In this document: one piece after another, positions 32,028 to 39,216 of the stretch | How positions within the stretch are numbered: the stretch's first letter is position 1 | Layout of the letters: every line of letters begins with the position of its first letter | Origin: Clostridia bacterium | GTDB taxonomy: Bacteria > Bacillota > Clostridia > Oscillospirales > CAG-382 | Direction of reading: 5' to 3' | Length of the DNA: 64,000 bases | NCBI GenBank assembly: GCA_017397955.1 | Contig: JAFQHL010000031.1 | Location: forward strand, 1-64,000 | Made by a program: the position numbers and the translations under genes | The notes under the pieces: model-generated | Databases searched by the model: none | Told to the model about the DNA's origin: nothing | The model's input: only the letters and a program-made list of their open reading frames with translations

Positions 32028-33942
32028 TAAAAACACTAGAATACTGATTGTAGGTCTTGGCGTAATGGGCGGCGGCTACGCAAAAGCACTTACGGATAAA
32101 GGCTACAATGTAGCAGCGATAACCCGCAGCCAAAAGACCTTGGACTATGCGCTTGCCCACGGAATCGTAGGCGGAGGTGCGGCATTTCCCGACTCCGAAC
32201 TTATCTCTGCGGCAGAGCTTATAGTAATAGCTTTGTATCCGCAAGCGGCAATAGATTGGGTAGCAGAGCATGGCAAGCATATTCGCAAGGGCGCAGTGGT
32301 AACCGATGTTACGGGTGTAAAGTGCGGCGTTGTGGAACAGATGCAGGCGCTAATGCCGGATGGCGTTGAATATATTTCCGCCCACCCCATGGCGGGTAGG
32401 GAAAGCAGTGGCATAGAGTACAGTGACCCTCGCGTATTCCTTGGAGCAAACTATATCGTTACCCCCACGGAAAAGAACAGCGAGGCGGCAATAGAGCTGT
32501 GTGCCGACCTTGGGCGTGTGTTGGGCTTTGGGCGCATTTCCGTATTACCGCCCGGAAAGCACGACTCTATGATAGCTTTTCTATCCCAGCTTACCCATTG
32601 TATAGCGGTAACCCTTATGACTTGCAATCAAAGTGAAGGAATGGAGCGTTTTTCGGGTGACTCCTTCCGCGACCTTACCCGTATAGCAAAAATAAACGAC
32701 CGTATGTGGTCAGAGCTGTTCTTGGCAAACAAAATGCCCCTGCTTAAGGAGATGGACGGCTTTATAGAAGAGTTTAAGCGACTGCGTACTATGATAGCTG
32801 AGGACAACGCCGAGGATATGCGCGCCATGATGCGGCTTTCCACGGAACGTCGAACAAAATTTGATAAACCCAAATCACATATAATACCTGAAGAGAAGGA
32901 GGACACTAATATGAGTATGAATTTCAACCGTAAACTGCCTATCCCTATGGAGATAAAAGAGCAGTACCCCTTGACTCTCGAACTGGAAAAGAGACGTGAC
33001 GAACAGATAAGCGAGCTTAAGAAAATATTTACGGGAGAGTCCGATAAATTTGCACTTATTATAGGGCCTTGCTCTGCCGACCATGAGGATACGGTTATAA
33101 AATATATCCACAATCTCCGTGAGGTGCAGGAAAAGGTTAAGGACAAAATCCTTATCGTGCCCCGCATTTACACCAACAAGCCCCGCACCACAGGCGCGGG
33201 CTATAAAGGAATGTTGCATCAGCCCAACCCCAATGCCGACCCTGATATGCTTAAGGGGATTATTGCAATCCGTGACCTGCATATAAGGGCAATGCGTGAG
33301 ACGGGATTCGCCTGTGCTGACGAGATGCTTTACCCCGAAAACCACCGCTATCTTTCCGACCTGCTTGCATACGTGGCGGTAGGTGCCAGAAGCGTGGAAA
33401 ACCAACAGCACCGTCTTACTGCCAGCGGTATGGACATCCCCGTAGGCATGAAGAACCCCACCGGCGGTGACCTTTCCGTAATGATGAACTCTATCACCGC
33501 CGCACAGGGCTCCCACACCTTCCTGTACCGCGGCTGGGAGGTAAAAAGCGACGGCAACCCCTTTGCCCATGCAATCCTGCGCGGATATGTAGATAAGCGC
33601 GGTGTTTCCCACCCCAATTATCATTACGAAGACCTTATAACACTCCACGACCTTTATGCCGCAGGCGGGCAAAGCAACCCCGCGGTAATTGTGGATACAA
33701 ACCACGCAAACTCCGGCAAAAAGTATCTGGAGCAACCCCGTATAGCCAAGGATGTACTCCACAGTTGCAACTGCAGTGCGGATATCAGGAAGCTGGTAAA
33801 GGGGCTTATGATAGAAAGCTATATCTACGACGGTTGCCAAAAGATAAGCGAGGACGAAATACTCGGTAAGTCTATTACCGACCCCTGCCTTGGCTGGGAA
33901 AAGACGGAAAGACTTATCTACGATATAGCAGAAATGCTTTAA
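32017..33942 (+). CDS. In-frame fusion: prephenate dehydrogenase (TyrA) and DAHP synthase (AroF/G/H type)
   Basis: 641 residues from GTG at 32017 (AGGTGA six bases upstream; a TTG at 32011 is also possible). Residues 1-~285 are TyrA (NAD loop GLGVMGGGYA, SAHPMAGRESSG, LSQLTHCIAV), making 4-hydroxyphenylpyruvate. From ~299 the protein is a class I DAHP synthase of the AroG kind (IIGPCSADHEDT, PRIYTNKPRTTGAGYKG, KNPTGGDLSV, DTNHANSGKK, GKSITDPCLGWE), the first step of the shikimate pathway. No stop separates them, yet AAGGAGG stands nine bases before an ATG at 32911, so a free 343-residue DAHP synthase could also be made. The linker is short (KSHIIPEEKEDTN). Possible tyrosine feedback across the fusion is inference. 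Confidence 0.88.
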   Translation: MNLDKNTRILIVGLGVMGGGYAKALTDKGYNVAAITRSQKTLDYALAHGIVGGGAAFPDSELISAAELIVIALYPQAAIDWVAEHGKHIRKGAVVTDVTGVKCGVVEQMQALMPDGVEYISAHPMAGRESSGIEYSDPRVFLGANYIVTPTEKNSEAAIELCADLGRVLGFGRISVLPPGKHDSMIAFLSQLTHCIAVTLMTCNQSEGMERFSGDSFRDLTRIAKINDRMWSELFLANKMPLLKEMDGFIEEFKRLRTMIAEDNAEDMRAMMRLSTERRTKFDKPKSHIIPEEKEDTNMSMNFNRKLPIPMEIKEQYPLTLELEKRRDEQISELKKIFTGESDKFALIIGPCSADHEDTVIKYIHNLREVQEKVKDKILIVPRIYTNKPRTTGAGYKGMLHQPNPNADPDMLKGIIAIRDLHIRAMRETGFACADEMLYPENHRYLSDLLAYVAVGARSVENQQHRLTASGMDIPVGMKNPTGGDLSVMMNSITAAQGSHTFLYRGWEVKSDGNPFAHAILRGYVDKRGVSHPNYHYEDLITLHDLYAAGGQSNPAVIVDTNHANSGKKYLEQPRIAKDVLHSCNCSADIRKLVKGLMIESYIYDGCQKISEDEILGKSITDPCLGWEKTERLIYDIAEML

Positions 33943-34027
33943 AGTCGCAGAAAGCGGCATTATGTGCTAAAACATAACACATCGCCGTAAGGCGGTGGCA
34001 CTCCCTCCGAAGACTAACATCAAAAAT

Positions 34028-34063
34028 AAACGGTAGGAAGAGCAATTGCTCTTCCTACCGTTT
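34028..34063. terminator. Perfect palindromic terminator after the aro operon
   Basis: An 18+18 perfect palindrome with no extra loop bases: AAACGGTAGGAAGAGCAA and its complement, ending CCGTTTT. The sequence is symmetric, so it acts on both strands. It serves the aro operon and possibly the pyridoxal kinase gene. Confidence 0.75.
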
Positions 34064-34079
34064 TGTCTATGCTGTTTTT

Positions 34080-34112
34080 TAGGGGCAGTCGAGGACGAGA
34101 AGTCCCTACGAC
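34080..34112. repeat. Possible REP-like remnant
   Basis: AGGGGCAGTCGAGGACGAG followed by AAGTCCCTACGAC resembles short GTAGGG-ended palindromic repeats common in gut Clostridia, and its GTAGGG end matches the inverted-repeat element at 53983. Weak evidence from one copy. Confidence 0.3.
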
Positions 34113-34133
34113 AAAAAATTATTGTTTTTGCGC

Positions 34134-34964
34134 TTATTTAAGCATCTCAATAAGCTTGCCCAGCACTACCTCAAAGGCGGCGCCGTACCAATGGTTGTCA
34201 AGCCCCGCGGTGGCTTTAATGCACTCTACCGTGTAGTCGGCGGCTATCTGTGCGCTTTCGTAAGGGGTTTTGCCGCGGAGCAAAGAGCCCGTAAACGCAC
34301 TTGCGTAAATATCGCCGGTGCCGTGGCAACTGTTCGGCAAAAAGTCATGCTTGTAATAGCTGTACTCGCCGTTTTCAAACACCACAACGCCGGTCTTGCC
34401 TTCCTCGTAGGAAACACCCGTAAGCACCACATTCTTTGCGCCCAGCGCGGCAAGCTTTGTAATCAAGCCGTCTATGTACGCTCTGTCGTACTCGGTCTTG
34501 TATTCGGTATCCGTAAGGAAGCAAGCCTCGGTAATGTTAGGCAAAACATAGTCAGCCTTGCCGCACAGCTTTTTCATAGCGTTTACATATTCGCCGTCAA
34601 AGGCGGGGTAGAGCTTGCCGTTGTCTGCCATAGCAGGGTCAACAATAATTGCCGCACCCTCTTTTGCACAGTTGTCAAACAACGCCGCTACAAGGTCAAT
34701 CTGCTCGGTACTGCCCAGATATCCTGTATAGATACCGTCAAACATTATCCCTTCCTTTTGCCAGTGCGCCATAATAGCGGGTATATCCTCTGTAAGGTCG
34801 CGGAAGGTAAAGCCTGTAAAGCCCGCCGTGTGGGTAGACAAAACAGCAGAGGGTAATACGGCGGTTTCAATACCGCAGGCGGAAATTATAGGCAACGCCA
34901 CGGTAAGTGAGCATTGTCCAACGCAGGATATATCCTGCACTGTTAAAACTCTTTTGTAGGACAT
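34134..34964 (-). CDS. pdxK: Pyridoxal/pyridoxine kinase (ribokinase-like)
   Basis: 276 residues. It phosphorylates B6 vitamers for PLP salvage. VQDISCVGQCSLTVALPI at the N-terminus (substrate loop), DPAMADNGKLY, and the catalytic loop NSCHGTGDIYASAF with the base Asp are those of the PdxK/PdxY group. The exact vitamer preference cannot be read. It ends the long minus-strand series, after mscL (gap ~40 bases). Confidence 0.9.
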   Translation of the reverse strand: MSYKRVLTVQDISCVGQCSLTVALPIISACGIETAVLPSAVLSTHTAGFTGFTFRDLTEDIPAIMAHWQKEGIMFDGIYTGYLGSTEQIDLVAALFDNCAKEGAAIIVDPAMADNGKLYPAFDGEYVNAMKKLCGKADYVLPNITEACFLTDTEYKTEYDRAYIDGLITKLAALGAKNVVLTGVSYEEGKTGVVVFENGEYSYYKHDFLPNSCHGTGDIYASAFTGSLLRGKTPYESAQIAADYTVECIKATAGLDNHWYGAAFEVVLGKLIEMLK

Positions 34965-35004
34965 CTGAATTTCAAGCCTCCTTGCTTAAACTATGTACAG
35001 TTTA

Positions 35005-35520
35005 TTATTTTTTAATGTTCTGTGCCAAAAGGTCACGTATTTCCTTAAGAACTTCTGCGTTCTTTTCTTCAATCGTGGGTTCAGCGGGAGCAGGAGCTTC
35101 CTCAACAACCTCTTCTTCTTTGCGAAGCTTCTTCATAAGCTCTTCACGCTTCTGCTGGAATACCATTGCGGACTTGATGATAACAAAAAGAACAATAGCA
35201 ACCAACAGGAAGTCGATTATGCTTTGAAGAAACTCGCCCCAGTAAATAGCGTTTTCTGCTACCGCTTCGGTAACAACGTTGCCTTCTGCATCAAGCACAG
35301 CATCCTTTGCGGGGGAGAGAACGGTCTTAATGTCGCCAACTCCACCGTCGCCGATAACTGCCGTAACCAAAGGCATAATAACCTTGTCCGTAAGCGCGGT
35401 AACAATTGCCTTGAAGGAATTACCTATGATAACACCGATAGCCATATCAAGTATGTTACCCTTGGTTATAAACTCCTTAAACTCTGTGATAAATCCTTTT
35501 TTCCCGTTTTTCTTAGACAT
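35005..35520 (-). CDS. mscL: Large-conductance mechanosensitive channel
   Basis: 171 residues. The N-terminus FKEFITKGNILDMAIGVIIG and first helix, a second helix QSIIDFLLVAIVLFVIIKS, and a cytoplasmic helix are typical of MscL. The periplasmic loop and the charged C-terminal tail (EEEVVEEAPAPAEP) are longer than in E. coli MscL (136 residues). It releases solutes upon hypo-osmotic shock. Confidence 0.95.
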   Translation of the reverse strand: MSKKNGKKGFITEFKEFITKGNILDMAIGVIIGNSFKAIVTALTDKVIMPLVTAVIGDGGVGDIKTVLSPAKDAVLDAEGNVVTEAVAENAIYWGEFLQSIIDFLLVAIVLFVIIKSAMVFQQKREELMKKLRKEEEVVEEAPAPAEPTIEEKNAEVLKEIRDLLAQNIKK

Positions 35521-35522
35521 CC

Positions 35523-36266
35523 TTAAAACCTCCTAAGTATTTTTGTTCTTATGTCAATCGCCCTGTCGGGGTAATTGGTAATAACAGCATCTACACCTGC
35601 CTCCATCAGCGCTTTAAGGTCTTCCTTGCTGTTGGGGGTGTATGGATGTACTCTAAGCCCTGCGGCGTGGCAGTTTGCCACATAGTTGGGGTCAGCAAGG
35701 ACCGGTGCAAATGCGGGGTGTAAGGCAGAGGCGGAAAGGTTTTTGCCCAACCTTAAATATTCGGGGTCGTCACCGTAAAGCGGAGCAACAAAGCTTTCAG
35801 GGGATTTCTCCTTCAGCTCCTCAAGGTATTCAATAACAAAGGAGGAGTAAAGCACACGGCTTCTTGCATTGTACTTAGCCTCCAGCTCAAGCACTTTGTC
35901 TACAATACCGGGGTTTGTGCGCTTAAGCTCCACATTTATAACAAGGTCGGTGGGCAATATTGCCTCATAAACCTCGGCAAGAGTAGCTATTTTTTCGTCA
36001 TAAAAACGTTTGCCGAATGCGGCGGAGTAGCCAAAGCTATACTGCTTAAGCTCTGCCAAGGTCATCTCCTCAATAACGCCGTCGCCGTCACTTGTTCTGT
36101 TAATGCTGGCATCGTGGCAAACCACTATTTCGCCGTCTTTGGTAAGGTGTACGTCCAGCTCTATCCCGTCAGCACCAAGACGTGCAGAAAGGATAAAAGC
36201 CGACAAAGTGTTTTCGGGCGCGTAGGCAGAGGCACCTCTGTGCGCCCAAACGGCTGTATATTTCAT
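35523..36266 (-). CDS. Glycerophosphodiester phosphodiesterase
   Basis: 247 residues. The GDPD barrel opens with AHRGASAYAPENT and ELDVHLTKDGEIVVCHDA, which carry the catalytic histidines and metal ligands; the VNVELK segment and the closing VDAVITNYPDRA also match. There is no signal peptide, so it is cytosolic, UgpQ-like, releasing glycerol-3-phosphate. It is directly upstream of mscL, 2 bases apart. Confidence 0.93.
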   Translation of the reverse strand: MKYTAVWAHRGASAYAPENTLSAFILSARLGADGIELDVHLTKDGEIVVCHDASINRTSDGDGVIEEMTLAELKQYSFGYSAAFGKRFYDEKIATLAEVYEAILPTDLVINVELKRTNPGIVDKVLELEAKYNARSRVLYSSFVIEYLEELKEKSPESFVAPLYGDDPEYLRLGKNLSASALHPAFAPVLADPNYVANCHAAGLRVHPYTPNSKEDLKALMEAGVDAVITNYPDRAIDIRTKILRRF

Positions 36267-36284
36267 AAACTGTCAACCTCCCTC

Positions 36285-36476
36285 CTACGCTTCTCCGTTA
36301 AGCTTTGCAAGTAAGGCGTCAGCATCCGCACCGTGTGCGGCACAAGCCTGTGCTATGGTTTCACTTCTGCTGCAGGGGCAACCAAGGCAATGCATACCTA
36401 TGGCAAAGAAATGCTCTGCACATTCGGGATTCTGGTCAAGAATATCGCCAACAATAGAGTCTTTAGTGAATTTCAT
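36285..36476 (-). CDS. DUF1858 small cysteine protein
   Basis: 63 residues from the ATG after AAGGAAAAG. It starts MKFTKDSIVGDIL and has the Cys-rich motif GMHCLGCPCSRSETI, matching DUF1858 (hybrid-cluster-protein-associated disulfide domain). A redox or metal role is suspected. The start lies inside the end of the P-type ATPase homologue (14-base overlap), so the two are coupled. Confidence 0.85.
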   Translation of the reverse strand: MKFTKDSIVGDILDQNPECAEHFFAIGMHCLGCPCSRSETIAQACAAHGADADALLAKLNGEA

Positions 36477-39180
36477 CGTACTTTTCCTTTCTGTTTTTGG
36501 TTTTATAAATTTTAATAAGCTCAATTATCATAAGTGTTCCTTGAAACAGCGCAAAGACCGCCGCAGGTATTATAACCGAGTAAAGCGTTTGGATATAATT
36601 CGGGCGGGAATACATTAGATTTTGCGCTATCGAAGGGAGCACAAAACACAGGGCACAGGCGCCTATTGCCACAGCCGCACCTGCAAAAATTTGCCATGTT
36701 TTAAAGGCAGAGGAGTGCAAAACGTGTTGCTGTTCCGCACCAAAAAGAAGCCCCAACGCCATAAATACGGTAAACGCCAATAGAGTAGCGGTATAACGGC
36801 TTTCTTCCGTGCCGCCAAGGGATTTAAGTAACAGGCTAAGCCCTATAATACCTAAACCGGCTACGGTACCGTATATAAGAGTAAACAGTTTCCCGCGTAT
36901 ACCGCCGCGGTAATCGGTCTTGTCTTCCAAAAGTCGCCTGTGGTCGGAGGTGAACACGGCAGAGAACGCCAAAATTAAGTTAAGGCAAACGCCGCCTATT
37001 AAAACGTCCTGCAATCTAAGCGGTGCTTCAATGGGCGCAAACAGTCCTGCAAGCATACACACAAAGCTTGTAATCCCCGCCAATGCCAGCTGACGGGCAG
37101 AGCTTACAATTCGCTTGTAAATCATTTTTGAATAGCGCAGTACCGCTTCCACCGTTTTAAGCCCCCGCTTATACAGCAGTACGTCTGCCGCGTATTTAAC
37201 CGTCTCAGGTGAATCTGCTGCGGGAACAAAGCTGGCGTCTGCCGCCTTCATAAGCGCAAGTCTGTCGGTACTATGAGCTGTAACCGCCACGGTTTTTCCG
37301 CTGTCCTTGCGTAGCTCAAGCACATCCTGCCATTGCAGGTCGTTAAGGTTAAGATACAGCTTGTATTTGTGGTTATCCGCTATGTAAAGCCCGCGGTCAA
37401 GGAACCTTAGCTCTTCAGCGGAAAGCACCTGCTTTTCATTTTCTATTATTCCCGCGTTGCGTGCCATATTAACTGCCGTAACATAGGCATCGTCAGAAAG
37501 CATAACCGTTTCTATACCGCCTGCGGCACATTTATACACCGCACTGGCAGAATCAAGCTCCAAGGAGGTGTAAAGCCCTATAAATCCGTTAAGCACCAAG
37601 CGGCGTTCCGCCATTACCGTGTTGCGTAAGCTGTCACAGTCGCAAACGGCAGAGGCAACGGCTATTACGTGTTGGGATGCCTCACCCATATCGCGGGCAG
37701 CTTCCTCCATACGACGGCGTGAATAATCATCAAACCTGTTGTTTGTGCCTTGTGCATCGTAGCCCGCACAAAGCGGCAATATCTCCTCAGGCTTACCGCG
37801 TATTATAAGCAAATTGCTGTCGTTGTGAAGATACAGTGCGCGGCGCACTACGCCGTCCTTATCGTGTTCAGCCTCTATTCTAAAAAAGCTTTCTTTAAAA
37901 CTATCAATATTTATACCTATTTCATCACAGGCACGTGCAAGGCAAACATCGGCAGGCATACCGTAAAATTTCTCACCCAAACGCCCCTTACTGCCACTTC
38001 TGCGTACATCAGAGCACAGCAAGGCATAGGTCATTACTTTTCTTATATCCTCGCGGCTTTCCGGCGTTACGGCATAGTAGCTGCGGTTGATGAATACACG
38101 CTTCGGTTCCAGCTCACTTAGCGGAAAAGCAACCTCTTTGTCGCACATAACCGTGTCTGTAAGACACAGTGTATCCACTGCCGCCGCCTTGCGTAGAACC
38201 GCCGAGTTCTTGTACATATTCCGTACACCCAGCGCAAAGCCCGTAAGCATAAGCGCGCGCCCGCTGCTTTGCATACAACAAATGGTACACGCCAAGGCGT
38301 TAAGATACATACTAACCAACGGCTTGCCCATAAAGAAGCCCGTAAGCACCAAAGCAAAACACAGTACGGCAGTGCCTATTGTTAAGACATCCAGCGACCT
38401 TTTTGTTCTGTGGTATACCTTGGGAAGCTGTTCTTCCGGCTCTGCCCCTTGCTTAAACAAGCGGCAATTACTGCCGGTGCGGCATACTATGGCGGTAGCT
38501 TTGCCGGATGTTACTATTGTTCCGGCATAAACCATATTGTAGCTGCCGTTTTTTTCGTCATCGCCTAAATATTCCGCATCCTTTTCCGTAGAAACCTTAA
38601 CTCCTGTTACCGGTGTTTCCAGTACGCAAAGTCTGTTAGACTCTGAAAGTCTTGCATCGGCGGGTACAATGCTGCCGCTGCCCAGCTCTATAATATCGCC
38701 GGGGACAAGGGCAACCGTCCCTACAGAAAGCATCTTGCCCTCCCTCAGCACAACGCTTCTAAGGGCGGTGTTGTTTATGCTTTTGTTAAGTGATGAGGCG
38801 GCGCGTTGCTCCAAAAAAGCGTTAATCAGCATTATTGCCAGCAGTATTGCCGCCAAGGGAGTAAATATCTCCGCCCCATTCGTAAATATGGCGCATACCA
38901 AAAGGCTTGCTATCATAAGAGGAGTACATATACCCAACAGCTGTTTTTTTACGCAGTTGCCAAGGGATTCGTCATAAACCTTTTCACGGTTATTAAGCCC
39001 GTGCTCCATACGCGCCTTGCGTACCTGCTGTTTTGTAAGCCCTCTGCTCATATCTGTGCCGAAATGGGCGGCAACCTCAAACGCCTCCATCTCCGCAGGG
39101 TTAAAGCCGCTTTTGGCTTTACCTGTGCCGGGGGCTATTTGGTATGTGTCTGTGGGTCTTGCCAGCTCTTGTTTTTTCAT
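36463..39180 (-). CDS. P-type ATPase homologue lacking catalytic motifs (pseudoenzyme candidate)
   Basis: 905 residues with the whole P2-type layout: N-terminal cation-ATPase domain (~35-65), M1-M2 (~83-125), actuator domain (VALVPGDIIELGSGSIVPADARL), M3-M4 (~265-320), a P/N region and six C-terminal helices. Key motifs are lost. TGES reads TGVK (192-195). The M4 PEGLP region reads QSSGRAL (~304-310). DKTGT reads DKEVA (347-351), keeping only the Asp-Lys. TGD reads LSD (561-563). No GDGxND hinge is found; the region reads VTAHSTDRLALMKAAD. The frame is intact over 900 codons, so this is not simple decay. ATP-driven transport is unlikely; a regulatory or lipid/ion-binding role is open. Confidence 0.88.
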   Translation of the reverse strand: MKKQELARPTDTYQIAPGTGKAKSGFNPAEMEAFEVAAHFGTDMSRGLTKQQVRKARMEHGLNNREKVYDESLGNCVKKQLLGICTPLMIASLLVCAIFTNGAEIFTPLAAILLAIMLINAFLEQRAASSLNKSINNTALRSVVLREGKMLSVGTVALVPGDIIELGSGSIVPADARLSESNRLCVLETPVTGVKVSTEKDAEYLGDDEKNGSYNMVYAGTIVTSGKATAIVCRTGSNCRLFKQGAEPEEQLPKVYHRTKRSLDVLTIGTAVLCFALVLTGFFMGKPLVSMYLNALACTICCMQSSGRALMLTGFALGVRNMYKNSAVLRKAAAVDTLCLTDTVMCDKEVAFPLSELEPKRVFINRSYYAVTPESREDIRKVMTYALLCSDVRRSGSKGRLGEKFYGMPADVCLARACDEIGINIDSFKESFFRIEAEHDKDGVVRRALYLHNDSNLLIIRGKPEEILPLCAGYDAQGTNNRFDDYSRRRMEEAARDMGEASQHVIAVASAVCDCDSLRNTVMAERRLVLNGFIGLYTSLELDSASAVYKCAAGGIETVMLSDDAYVTAVNMARNAGIIENEKQVLSAEELRFLDRGLYIADNHKYKLYLNLNDLQWQDVLELRKDSGKTVAVTAHSTDRLALMKAADASFVPAADSPETVKYAADVLLYKRGLKTVEAVLRYSKMIYKRIVSSARQLALAGITSFVCMLAGLFAPIEAPLRLQDVLIGGVCLNLILAFSAVFTSDHRRLLEDKTDYRGGIRGKLFTLIYGTVAGLGIIGLSLLLKSLGGTEESRYTATLLAFTVFMALGLLFGAEQQHVLHSSAFKTWQIFAGAAVAIGACALCFVLPSIAQNLMYSRPNYIQTLYSVIIPAAVFALFQGTLMIIELIKIYKTKNRKEKYDEIH

Positions 39181-39216
39181 ATATCCTTATTCCCCGACAA
39201 AATCTGTCTGCGTGCC

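Noticed and set aside
32881-32915. A sequencing frameshift creating the TyrA-DAHPS fusion
   Set aside because: Both domains and the linker are in one frame with no stop; a base loss or gain would have broken the frame. A lost stop codon remains possible and is noted in the finding.
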